Below the pieces are notes generated by a model that searched no databases, was not told the origin of the DNA, and saw nothing but the letters and a program-made list of their open reading frames with translations. The translations under genes were made by a program, and so were the position numbers. From Branchiostoma floridae (lineage: Eukaryota > Chordata > Leptocardii > Amphioxiformes > Branchiostomatidae), in NCBI RefSeq assembly GCF_000003815.2, contig NC_049990.1, positions 11,394,985 through 11,458,984 on the forward strand: 64,000 nt of DNA, given 5' to 3'. Positions 31,527-43,500 of this stretch are shown in pieces. Each line of letters begins with the position of its first letter. The stretch's first letter is position 1.

Positions 31527-34110
31527 ATGATAATGCTGCAAATTTTTTGGAAGCGATACCACTGGCTGAAGACTAAGGTGCAGTCCCTCAGTGACTTTCT
31601 TGATCAACCTACCTGTCCACCGATCAATGGAGAGTCAGTAGAGGTGGTTTCTTGCTTCACCTATCTCGGCAGCGTTATTACGCAGGACTGCAAGTCTGAC
31701 CAAGATGTCAAGCGCAGACTCGGAATCGCCTCTGCAGCCTTTGCCAGCCTTGGCCGTGTATGGCGCTGCAAACATCTCTCCAGAACGGCCAAGCTGAAGG
31801 TGTACAACACTCTGGTTCTTTCAGTGCTCCTGTATGGAGCCGAGTCATGGACTCTCACCAAGTCACTGAAACAGAAACTGGACTCCTTCGATTCACAGTG
31901 CCTTAGAAACATCGAGGGCATCCGCTGGCAGGACCATGTCACCAACGAAGTAGTACGCCACACAACAAACCAGATCCCGGTCAGCCAAAAGATCACCAAG
32001 TACCAGCTTAACCTTCTGGGACACATCTCCAGAGCAACACCGACCCAGGAAGTGATCAAATTGATCACCTCAGTTCCAGATTCAACTTGGAGGCGCCCCA
32101 GAGGCCGTCCTAGGAGCAGATGGGAGGACCAAGTCTTCAAAGTGCTGGACACCACAGGGGTCAGCAGATCTGACTGGAGAACTCTGGCTGAAAACAGAAC
32201 ATCTTGGAGGGACATGTCTACAGCCGCTATGCATCTCCCCTGATGCCCGCGGCTGATTGATACCACTTTGAGGTCCAAACAAGAAGCAAAGGATGGTGTT
32301 TTATACTCCTTCTTGTTCTGTTCTTGGTGATATCTTGTATGGGAGACAACATGGAATTCGAATACTGCAAGAAAGAAAGGGCCCGAGGAAAAAATATATC
32401 TTACATTGGTTGCACGTTTAATAAGCTTGATCTTACCGGTTTTCCAACAGAAATACCAAATAATGTTTATCGCTTGAAGATGGGTCCGTGTATTAAGAAC
32501 CTTACGCATATTCCACTTCTTCCGAATCTATATTCATTGGAAATGAATTTCAACCTTATCGAAACTGTCTCGTGGATTTCACTGAAAAATTTACCTAGTT
32601 TATCGCTTCTCTGTCTGTCATTCAATAGAATCGCGCACGTGGACTTAGGTGTAGTTATAGGGCATCTTCCAAAGCTCAGATTCGTAGATCTGTCAAATAA
32701 CAGGCTCACATCCTTTGCCGAACGTGACTTGGGACTACCCTACTTAACACAGGTAGACATCAATGATAACCCTTTCGTCTGCGACTGTACGATGTCGTGG
32801 CTGATAAAGAAGACCAAGTGTTTAAAAGAATGCAGGGAAACAAGCTCAGTTTGCTATTCCGAATGTGATGCTGGTTTTCTTCCACCCAAATTTGGCGGCG
32901 ATAGATTTTACTGTAGCAGTCCAAATAATTTGAAAGGATTGTCTTTAGATGAAATCAACACATCAGCGATGAGATGTAAAACCTCTACGGCAATACAGAT
33001 GCCTCTTGCAAAACGACCTGGCACATCTAATTATCTTTCTTCGACTAACGGATACGTGGCCGCTCGCGGCAACGCCAGTGACAATGCTCATTTGGTAGTA
33101 CATTCAGATGGGATTCGGACTGAAAAGGCATTTGAACCCACAAGCTTAAGACCCACTAACACACCGACTAGCATTCTCAAAACAGAGAACAGTAACGAAG
33201 AGATAAGCAGTGTACATTCCATAATCATAGTTTCTGCCATTTTCTTCGGGTTATTATTTTTCTTGTTCATGACAATAAAGATAGCAATATTGGGCCAACC
33301 CGATAGAGATGATAACGCAGCGGGTGCAGCTATTATGCTGCAACATATCAACCCACCGATACAAAACACTGCCTATCATCAAAACTGCAATGCAGGGGCA
33401 GCACAACAACAAAATTCTACCGACATATCTCTGGCTCACATGATGCCACCAATTCCCAATTCCCCAAACTCTATCACAGGCACCGTAATAGCACAACTAC
33501 CTGGTCCTACCCAAACATGTCTGACCCAGGTCATTCCACCGATAGAAAACACTGCCTACAACAGAAACACCAATGCTGGAGCAGGACAACAAGATTCTAC
33601 CGACATATCTCTGGCTCAATGATGCCACCAATTCCCAATTCACAAAACTCTCTATCACAGGCACCGTAATACAGGTGTAGCACAACTACCTGGTCCTACC
33701 CAAACATGTCTGACCCAGGTCATTCCACCGATAGAAAACACTGCCTACAACAGAAACACCAATGCTGGAGCAGGACAACAAGATTCTACCGACATATCTC
33801 TGGCTCACACGTTGCCACCAATTCTCAACACTCTGTACCACCAGCACCGTAATACAGGGGCAGCACAACTATCAGCCAAACATGCCTGACCCAGGTCATT
33901 CCACCGAAAGAAAACACTGCCTACAGTGCATCACCAATGACACTGCCTCGAACCACACTAGTTTCAGACTCTCAATGGGAGGCAGGCACGTCCATTGCCA
34001 GAACTGCCCTCGGCATGAACCCAATAACGATGTCATCGACGAAAACACTGGAAAAGACACTGACTCTGAACATGAATATGAGGACATGCACGACAAATTT
34101 ACTGAAAGTT
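31527..34110 (+). pseudogene. LRR receptor copy H, split by a LINE insertion
   Basis: The ATG at 31527 (MIMLQIFWKRYH) is followed within 40 bases by a 695-bp LINE fragment, so the start codon and leader are cut off from the ectodomain. The LRR frame resumes at 32259 and is open to 33622, with a first ATG at 32339 (MGDNMEFEYC) that gives no signal peptide. A one-base deletion (GGCTCAATGATG against GGCTCACATGATG) ends that frame in the tail. The tail remnant continues in another frame to about 34110 and contains a tandem duplication of roughly 190 bp (33447-33619 and 33623-33800). The final YEEI codons are missing (EHEYEDMHDKFTE). The leader is D/G-like, the ectodomain G-like and the helix B/E-like. 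Confidence 0.82.
31564..32258 (+). mobile_element. 5'-truncated LINE (reverse transcriptase C-terminus) inserted in copy H
   Basis: The insert encodes the C-terminal part of a non-LTR retrotransposon polyprotein: YLGSVITQD, LLYGAESWTL, then a Trp/Arg-rich end (RRPRGRPRSRWEDQV), typical of RTE-like or related clades. It is flanked by a 9-bp duplication GATACCACT (31555-31563 and 32259-32267). Paralogues have a single GCGACCACTTTGAGG at this site. The element is truncated at its 5' end, as expected for target-primed reverse transcription, and ends shortly after the RT stop at 32243 with no poly(A). It lies in the same orientation and frame as the receptor start, giving a 238-codon chimeric frame from 31527. 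Confidence 0.88.
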
Positions 34111-35105
34111 TGATCTCATGTGTTTTAAATGATATCAATAGCATTGTGGGAAGTGGACAATCAAAAGTTTCAATATTCCTAGAGTATGATTTTAGGATAA
34201 CTGGTCCTTTTCTTCATAATTTTGACTACGGCCACAGCAAGTAAATTTTATGGATTACAATCGTCATTACGTCGTCTGCAGACTGCAAAAATAATGAGAT
34301 AGGGCGAAAAACAAGGTGGGTAAAAACTAGATAGCTAAATTTTCAAAATAGAAACAACAAATAGATTCTCCCATTTTGGTACTTTCTGGTCAACACGAAG
34401 AAGAAAACCTTCTTTCTGACATTAGGTGAAAAATAATGAGCACACCGATGCCATCTATAAAAAGTTACTTCCTGTGACCGAACATAAATGTAGTGGTCGC
34501 TCTGTAAACAATTGTTAAAATTGCATGTTAATAGATCTAGAGAGTTTGATCGATGTTTGAGCTTAACCAATCAACACAGTAGATGTAGACGTCGTTAATG
34601 TTACGAAGCGTGAACGAAAACAACATTTTGTTGCACAGGAAACAATGTTCTGTTCTCTGACGTTTTCCTGATGTATGTCCCTGAACAGGCACGTCATTAA
34701 ACACAGGTAGGACACAAGGGACAGGGAAAACAAATTATATAGTCTATAGTCTGGTCTCTGTCGACCAATAACTGCAAAATTATTCTGAATTTCTCATTCC
34801 AATTTTGAAAATGTGGTAGAAAATTGTTTGGTGCTACACTATGGTTACATTACATCAGATACTAATGTAAAAAAGTTCAAGTAGAAATGCTGTTTTCTTG
34901 TTTGCCCTCAATCTAAAAGAATTCTGCTCTTCGTAGCCGTTATGTACTTCAGTCTGTATATGTACAGAACATGTATAATGTATTAGCGCCATTTGGACTG
35001 TGCACCGAGAACCTTATTTTCCTGTGACGTACCAATATAATAAAGCTATATACGGAATATCAATGTGTCTTCTGACCTTCGTATTGAAGTTGAGGAATAA
35101 GCACA
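34111..35105. other. 3' flank of copy H, end of array
   Basis: This stretch matches the 3' flanks of A and D in patches (CATAAATGTAGT..GTCGCTCTGTA near 34490, GACGTTTTCCTGA near 34660, TTAGCGCCATTTGGACTGTG near 34980). It includes no open receptor frame. Similarity ends near 35105. Confidence 0.55.
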
Positions 35106-37985
35106 GAGCTTTCACAAACTCTTCTATCTGGCAACAGAAAATCCTAGTTAGAGAATCCAGAATTTCACTGTCATTATCTCAATAAGAACCAAACTTTGAC
35201 TAAAACTATAGGGCTCAAACCTACACCACTTTTTACTGACATCAGAAGTTATCTGCCACCATAAGAAATAAAAGCCTAGTATGTCCCGGACAAAAGATAC
35301 GAAAACTGCAAGTCCTGCAGCAGGACAAAAGTTATCCGCCAGAAGGCCCATAATCTACCCTGACCTTTGTCTTTCTAGGACATACCCACATACCAAATAC
35401 CACCACAATCCATCCAGAGATTCTTGAGTTATTGTTGCTCACCACAAATACCTGTAAACACAGATTATACAGATACATCAAATTGCAAAACAATACTTCC
35501 AATTTCATGGAGGTAATAACAGTCAAACTTTGACTAATCAATCCCCACCCTCTGAAAACAAACTATTCCCCTTGATTGTTTATGCTGGTATTTACAAGTA
35601 AAAAAAGATAAAAACACAACAATAACACAAACTGTGAGTCAGAGATAATCCAATACTTTGGTTTTACTACAAGCATACATTCTCTAAATATAGATGAACA
35701 CATGTCATCCCTGTCCACACTACAATACTACCTAATGTACAGTACAACATACATGTACAAGGAAGCACACAACATATACTTCCTTTTAAAAAATGGACAC
35801 ATTTACTGCACAGGACCATTATTTTATAATAGTCTCTTGTTCATACACACAACCGATATCTTCCCGTTATCAAAATGTTAAATAAACCATACTATTTTCC
35901 CTCTGTGGAAAGTACTAAAAGCATTAAATTATGACATCTTCATGTAAAAGCATGAAAAAACTAGTACATATGTGAAACACCTAAAACTACACTGTGATCA
36001 CCATAAATAGCTTAAGCATGTACTATGATGTAGAGTATGTACATTGAATGAAGTGCTCTGGTGACATACATGTATATTTCAATGTACAGTTCAAGCAAGC
36101 AGTAAACTACATGTGGATGTGTATTTCTCAACAGTAGAAAGCATTTTTAGGCTAAAAAAAATCCAAGTCCAATCATTTCTCAAATAAAAGAACAATTGTA
36201 TAGTCATGCAAATTTGACCCCTTACAGAATACAACTTATTGCCACAAGTTCAATATTGGTTTTTGTTATGACACTGCTTGAAAGAAATTGGGTTGATCAA
36301 GCTATGAAGGACATATGAAGCACTTTGTGCTAAGAAGCTACAATTACTAGGCAGCGTCATTTGGATGGATGTCCACAAAGTTACAGGTCCATAAATGTAT
36401 GTATTGGAAGTATGCACTACTTGGAGAAGACACAGTGCTTATCATTGTTTCTGCCATGATTAAAAAAATACAACATTTTAAGAACCAAAGCCTTTGCCAG
36501 CGAAGTACAGTCTAGTAAGTTAACCATTTGCCTCTTTCTGTAACACTAATTTAAAAGAAACTTTCAAAAAAGATTTTGGCTCCTACCCTTTCTCTTATGC
36601 AAGGACTACAAAAATCTATGGATGACTTCTGAAAATCTTAATTATGAACTAATAAACTAACAAGAAAAGTAGAAACTGTGGTAGAAACATAACATCTAGC
36701 AACTAACGTTAACAACTAAAGTGTAAGTGTTGTACTAACAATACAGTGTATACTCTACGTTACTTGTGACATCTTTTTACATGAATGGAACCTGTTTTGA
36801 AATCTTTAATATATCCAAAAATGTTCATGTCAAATCTACATAGAACTATTTACATACAGTTTTACTTGAACTGATGTGTGAACTACAAAATACATGTAGT
36901 TAAAATACAAATGGTGACCTAAAAACCATAGTCATTGGTTTGACATAAAATCGAAAATTTCTGGTCTGTTCCTTGCCAAAATTGGTTGAACTTATTTACA
37001 GATATAATGGCATGTGCCATTTTCAATTCAAAAATAGGGGTAACAAAACATGTAGTGAAGGATTGCAAAAGATGAATCTATGGGACAATTCCATTCAAAA
37101 TTCAAAGAGGAGGGAAATATCCTGTTTTTGAACATCAACCAATGTATTGGGACACAATATATAACAAATCCTGACCCCCCTCTGAATTTTCAAAATAGAC
37201 TAATCTTGAAGTGTGTGAAGGAAGATACATGTTAGACTTAGTAGAAGGAGGGGGAAACTATTCATCTAATGTATGAACCTAAAATGCATAAAATAAAATT
37301 ATTGGTAAAATTTGCAAACAGAAGAAATGGTTACGATTGCCCCCCTCCCACAACAGGTCTATCACTTTGATGGGAACTGAAGGAACCTAACACTGAACTC
37401 TGTACAAGTTTACAAGTTGGTTTAAATATACCACAGTGTCAGCACCAACTACTAGTACTTCAAGCGATACGTGTTATTTACAAGCAAGCGGTTCAGTACA
37501 AAGCTGCTTTGGAATGGTTCACAATTGAACGGTTAGAGTACATCTACTTTGGATTGGTACAGCATAGGTGCTGGGGTACTTATTTGGTATTGTTCCAGTA
37601 TGTCCTTCCTACAGGTAGTTGTACCAAAGCAAAATCCCATAGAAGCTATAAGGGTTATTCCATTCTACATTTCTTTGGAGGGTGGAATAAGATGATCTGA
37701 ATTTTCCCCTCCCTCCTACAATGGAATAACCCTTAAACTGATTGAAGTAGACAAAAAGCATGAGGACTATGAAATCTTTACAAAATTGTTGCAGAAAGAC
37801 CTGTGAGATAAAACAATCATTAATCTTACATACTAGAACAATGTACATAGACAATGTAATACATGCTTAGGTCACTAGGTGGCACCACTGAATGCTTTTT
37901 TACTGCAACTTGATCCAAGAAAATGTAGGAAAGACTTTAAGACAGTATAAGTCACAGAGAGGTACAACCAGGAGAACGCTGGACA
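35106..37985. other. Intergenic / possible RSF1 3'UTR, nothing recognised
   Basis: AT-rich, without a long open frame or a clear transposon. The right part may be the RSF1 3' untranslated region on the minus strand, but I could not place a poly(A) signal with confidence. Confidence 0.4.
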
Positions 37986-40573
37986 TCAGTCGTCTTCTGT
38001 GACATACGCGACCAAGTCCATGACATTGGCCAATAGTTCGTCTTCGTCTTCTCCCGATTGCCGACTACTCCGTCCTGAAGAATCATGGGTACCGTTTTGT
38101 GTCATCTGCGCGGGAAGAGGCAGTGTGTCCGTCGTTGGAGAATTCTCCAGGGATTTAGAGACTTTGGGAAGCTGAAACGACACTCCCATCTTGTTCCCTT
38201 CTGTCGATGTGTCTTCTTTGTTGTCCTTTTCTTCTTGGACATTTTCAGACAGTTCTTTCTTATTGGAATCTTCCTCCTTACTTTCGTCTTTTGATTCCTG
38301 GTCATCTTTTTCTTCTTCTTTGACTTCTTCTTTTTCTTCTTCTTCCTCCTCTTCTTCATCAGATTCAGAAGTATCGAGCTGCAAAATATAAACGAATGCT
38401 ACTTCATACCCTTAAACATTGTGTATACTACATGTGTGGATCTATACATTTCTTGGTCAGCTACATGAACCATAGAATATATTTTTAAAACAAGGTACTC
38501 TGAGAGTGCAAGCCTTTACCAAGTTATCTCAAGTTATGCCATAGGTTCTTTTAGGAAGCCACAAATTAAAAGTTGGTTTGGGTATGGGAGGAGGCTTTAA
38601 ACTCATCTTGATCATTCATAAAGCCATGCCCCCCTCTCCCCCAAAGAGATGGCTAAATTTTAAAAATAGAGACCATAAACTTGTAACAAGAATATAAGCA
38701 ACAAAACAAGTACCATGTATTTCTTTCCTTCTTGACATTAGTGTGGTAGCCTTGTATCAGTACAGCTACATTTAAAGCTTACCACAAACTAAGAAACTAA
38801 CATAAGGCAAACATAAATGATGGAAGTAACTAACAAAACTGTTGCGGTTGTAATCACCGACCTGTCGTCTGGCGGGTTTCCTCGGTTCCTCCCTGGTGTC
38901 CTCTGAGCTGGACTCACTTTCACTGCTGGTCTCCAAGCGCGGCCGTTTTCTTCTGGGTGAACCCTCCTCTTTTGCAGCCTCTGGCTCCCACTCCAAGTCT
39001 GGCAGCTCTCTATGCATTAATGAACACTCTTGACATGAGATGCTTAGGCCTAGGAAAAAAATGTTGTGTTTCCTGTTTCCCGACCTACTCTAGAAAAAAC
39101 TGCTGACTCTAGCGTTTTTTTTAGTAGACAGTGGAGTTACATATAGTTTCCAGTTAGATCTTTTATCTTTTTCTCGACCCTATTCAAGTAAAGAAACTGC
39201 CTGTCTTATCTAATGAAGGATAAATGTACAAACAAATTTGTAACCATTAAGCACAAAATTAAAGCTTGACATTGGAAAAATAAGTATTCTCATCCATTTC
39301 ATTCCTACTTTGCTAAACCGTATTGTATCACTAGAGTTTTGGCCCAAGTCTTAAATAAAATAAAAATAAAAATCATCCCTAACGTTACCTACAGACGCTA
39401 TTTTTTAAGGACTTTTATAAGGTATATTAGCTTTGATGGTCATAACATGGGGAAAAAATTTTGCTTCCTACTCTAACTTTTCTTTCAATTTAAGAATAAT
39501 GTAAAAAAAGCAAACAAACCTTTTTGTCTTCTCCTGTTCCTCCTCACTGCTGGAGGACTCCTTGTAGCAGACCTTCTGTCGGCGAGCAGAGTACGTCCTC
39601 ACACCTGACCACCTGGGAATGTTCTCACTACTCACACTGGAATGTTCGTCTTCTAAAGAAAAGGTGGTAGGTCAAGGGTCAAACATGACAATTGCGAGTT
39701 TCACTAACTTATGAGAATGACGTTAAGTAGGTCAGACTTAGCAGTCTATCAGACATACATAACCCCTTTGAGGTGAAGTTGGTTGTAATCCACAATGTAT
39801 TGGAAGGTGGAGCCCGTCCCTCTCTTTCCACTGACTTTTACCTCCCAAACCAAAGTCAGGTAACCATTTTACACTTGGGTGGAGTGTTGCATTGCCATGT
39901 AAGAGAAATAGGTGTTTGGCTTAAATGGGCAAATAAAATGAGAAAAATGGATGTGATGAAATGGAGTGGGAAGAGAGGGATGGGCTCCGCCTTCCAATAC
40001 CATTACGTAGACGCAGCGGATAACAACCTATTGCCCCAGGCCCTCAAAAAGGCTATGGGAATACCATCACCTTCATATCATACATGCACCTACACAGTGC
40101 CCACCCAAATGATAGAGGACACTGGCAAGCTACTATCAAGCATCTATGTGCATATGTCTCTCCCTTGCCTGACAGGGAACAGCAAACATTAAACCAGATA
40201 TTGAGTGTGTGTGTGAGTGAGTGACCTTGTTAGCCTGCATGTGAGATCCCATATTGTGAATAACCTTCTTCCTATTGCCTATCCTTGTAAACAATACAAT
40301 CTCAGCAGGGTGATAACAAAGAATGAAAGTAAATAATATCAAGGCTTAGGCTGAATTCAAAAATGTGTGTCTGTACCGATGTCTTCATCTTCCTCGTCGG
40401 AGTCCCAGTACCGCCGTTTGCAACCGGACCTGAGCCGGGAACTCCTTCGGGTGGCCTTGGAGGAGCGGCGCCCCCGAAACCTCCTCCTGGTCCGCTGTGC
40501 CAGGGAGTCATCACTCTCACTCAGGCTGGGCTCGCTGGGCTCACTGGGCTCCTCCTCTGCTTCACTCTGCTCA
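37986..40573 (-). CDS. RSF1: RSF1 exons 14-17, C-terminal region
   Basis: Exons 14 (40573-40377), 15 (39652-39520), 16 (39009-38862) and 17 (38378-37986) alternate Ser/Glu-rich and Arg-rich stretches, such as [20 protein letters not shown]. The last exon has a poly-Glu run followed by a conserved terminus, [19 protein letters not shown], matching EEDELLRVTDLVDYV in human RSF1. The stop codon is at 37986-37988. Confidence 0.9.
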
Positions 40574-43500
40574 CTGAAAGGTACATACAGATTATGCGTG
40601 TTTTGTGATAAGAACAGGTATACAGAAAACAAAGTGCACTTTCCTTTAGAATGTACAAAGAAATACGCAATTGAAATACTTTGTCATTGCTACACTTGTA
40701 AAACAGAAATATGCACACCTTACAAAGGAAGACTTTTTCAAATATCTTAATAATAATATGTCATCAGCTAGCTACAATTTGATAGAAGAACTCTGTAAGT
40801 TCGTCTTCACATGTTTTAAGAAGAGGGAAGAAGCATGTAGAAATATAGACATAAGTAGAACATAGAATAGTTTACCTATCATTCTCTACTCTTTGTATGC
40901 AACTTACTGCATTTAGCCCCAAAGGGGCATGAATATGCAACAAACGTCATTGTCATAGCTAATTTTTCATTAAACATTTGTATCATGTCCTTAGCCTGAG
41001 TACCATCCTCTATTGTTACTGCTGACTAAGCCTTTTCACTAGGTAGCTACAGATGTGGTTTGACAATGAAAGGACTGAGCCAGCGGTCACCAATTACACT
41101 TAAAAATTGTTACATTGGGGATTTTTTGCTATATTTGACCAAAAAATGTATACTTTGGGTTTCCGTGAGATGAAAAAGCCAACTGATATGGAATTTGGTA
41201 AAGGGATAGCTTTAACACAAGGAATAGAAAATGGGTCACATATACCAGTCCATTTTTCATAGATAGGGGTGTTCTGGAAGAGTCTATTTCTGTAGGGGGG
41301 ACTATAAAAAAATCCTTTTTGGAGTGGGATGATGTTTTGGGATAGGTCAATTCTATCAATTCAATCATATTCCTACCATTTCAGAGCAAACAAGCACATG
41401 ATCAGCACCTGACAAAGCTGTTTACTAGTTACTTATCTATCAGTTTTGGGTTAAACCAACTCCTACATTAATGAACAGGATGTCTTGTCCATCTTGGTCA
41501 CAGCAGACAAGCAGAAAGAGCTTTTAGAATACCTTTTGAAAACAAAAATCTTGTAAGACATTCCTATTAAGCTGGCACCTTTTTAGTAAGTCACATACTG
41601 GAATAAGAGGTGTCTGAAAAAAAATCATTTAGTCTACTGGAACCTCATTTTTTTGTCCCACCCAAAGCAAACATTACAATGTACATGGTTCAACTTTAAG
41701 CTAGACTTTGACTTGAGGTGGGACAGCCAGCCACATGAGCAGGAAAATTAATCATGGCGGCTGCAATGTGTAGTTTGGGGGCACAAAGACAGAGAGTCAC
41801 ATTTGGTGGAGTGGGATCAGGAACAGGACAGTTTCGGGGTCCACATGGTGTTGCAGTGTCAGATGAAGGAGAATACAAGTCTTCACCCTGCAGGGAACAT
41901 TTGTCCGACAGTTCCCAACAGTTGGAATAGCCGGAAAGTATGGTTACGGTCCACAAAGACTTGGTGGTTCGGGGGGCAGAGTTAGAGCCGCTCCCGACAT
42001 AAGTCAAGTAAGTCAAGTCCCAACAGTCTTGTCAAGTGAACAGAAGATGTACCCCCATGATGTGGCCTTAGATGGGGAGGGGAACCTGTGGGTGGTGGGG
42101 AACCTGTGGGTGGTGGGGGACACAAAGTCTGCTGAGTTTGCTGTGCAGTACAACAAACAGGGCACAGCACTGGCCCAGGGGAAGATTGACCTACAGAAGA
42201 CAGCTTGGGAAAGCGGAGTTGCCGTGGACACCAGGAGGAACCACATCCTCATCACACAAACCTCAGGAGGCGGGGATTTTCGCTATGGCAAAATACAGAT
42301 ATTCAGGCAGTGGGCTAATGATGATGATAGAAAGAAAGAAAAGAAAAGTAATGAGACACTTTGGAGAACTGATGATGGAAGTACCGTGGGTCAGCAACGG
42401 ATGAAGAAACTACTCTATGTCACTGTGGATGGGGAAGGGAACATTCTAGTGTCAGACTGTCTCAATCACTGTGTGTTTGTGTACAATGAGGATGGACAGT
42501 TTCAGTTCAAGTTTGGAGGTGAAGGAAGCGTTGAAGGTCGCCTTAAGTGGCCCCAAGGCATTTGTACAGACATAGCAGGTAACATCATCGTGGCAGACTG
42601 GGGAAACAGCCGTGTGGAGATGTTTGACAAGACAGGAAAATTCCTTGAACACATCACTACAGACATGGGGAGGCCATGGGCTGTTGCCATGGCAACCCAG
42701 GGACATCTGGTAGTAACCAATAGGGAAGAGAACAGAGTCAGCATATTCCATAACTTCTGAATCTCAGTGAGGTGAAAATCGAACTTTATCTGTAGACTGT
42801 TGATTTGAAATTTGCCATCAGAATTGTTGCTAAATCATGTTTGTTTATACATGTATATATACCACAAAGCAAAATATTTCAACTTAGATGTTGAGTAGAT
42901 GCTGCATGAGCTCCCAGTCTATGACCCCCTAAAACACACTCAGCCGAAATCTAATATTAATTCATAGAATCTAGAAGTTTGAAAAGCAAAGTCAAAGAGA
43001 GTCGTACAATGTATGTAAATAGTTTAAAAGTGTTATGATTTAAAAGAATTTTTATGGGGGTAAATGTCCACCTTACTAGTAAAAGGTTTTTTGATTGCAT
43101 AAACATTGCAATTTTCTTTTGCTGCACAAACTTCCAGCAATCAGTACGTTTTCTACTTTTCATAAGAAGAACAAAAGTGGAGGAGTACTGCATTCAATTT
43201 TACCTTCCTTCGCTCATGTTGTACTCTTCCTCACTCCCCACTTCCTCTTCACTGTCAGCATCCAGGTCCATGAGCCGACGCCGGCGACCCTTCTTTGGCC
43301 CCTCCTTTTTCACTACACCGCCCTCCGCAGCGATGATGTTCTCAATGTCCTTCCCACCATAGCCTCCTGCACCTCCCTCTGCAGCAATGATGTTCTCTAT
43401 GTCCTTCCCACCATATCCCCCTGCACCTGGGAAAATGGTAAACATGGTAATCAGAGATAGTGGATGCAGCACGCCCCCTGGCAGCACATAAGGAAACTGC

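Larger units (their letters stand above)
2845..35105 (+). repeat. Tandem array of eight LRR-transmembrane receptor genes (A-H)
   Basis: Eight units of about 3.3-5.8 kb repeat head to tail on the plus strand. Start codons, or their equivalents, lie at 3779, 7897, 11680, 15009, 20815, 24530, 28223 and 31527. Each unit has a conserved upstream block, an apparently intronless reading frame and a related 3' flank. The left limit is where similarity to the 6650 and 17895 segments begins. The right limit is where the H 3' flank stops matching the A and D 3' flanks, around 35105. B, D, E, F and G are open; A, C and H are disrupted. The A-B-C order and spacers recur as D-E-F. Confidence 0.85.

Noticed and set aside
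31661-32509. 282-codon minus-strand frame over copy H
   Set aside because: It overlaps the plus-strand LINE RT and LRR codons, which carry the recognisable motifs; the minus frame has none.
39773-40192. 139-codon plus-strand frame in an RSF1 intron
   Set aside because: It contains a CCAAAGTCAGGTA..TTTTACACTT block that also appears in degraded form near 59395, so it looks like dispersed repeat sequence, not a gene; the repeat call itself was too weak to list.
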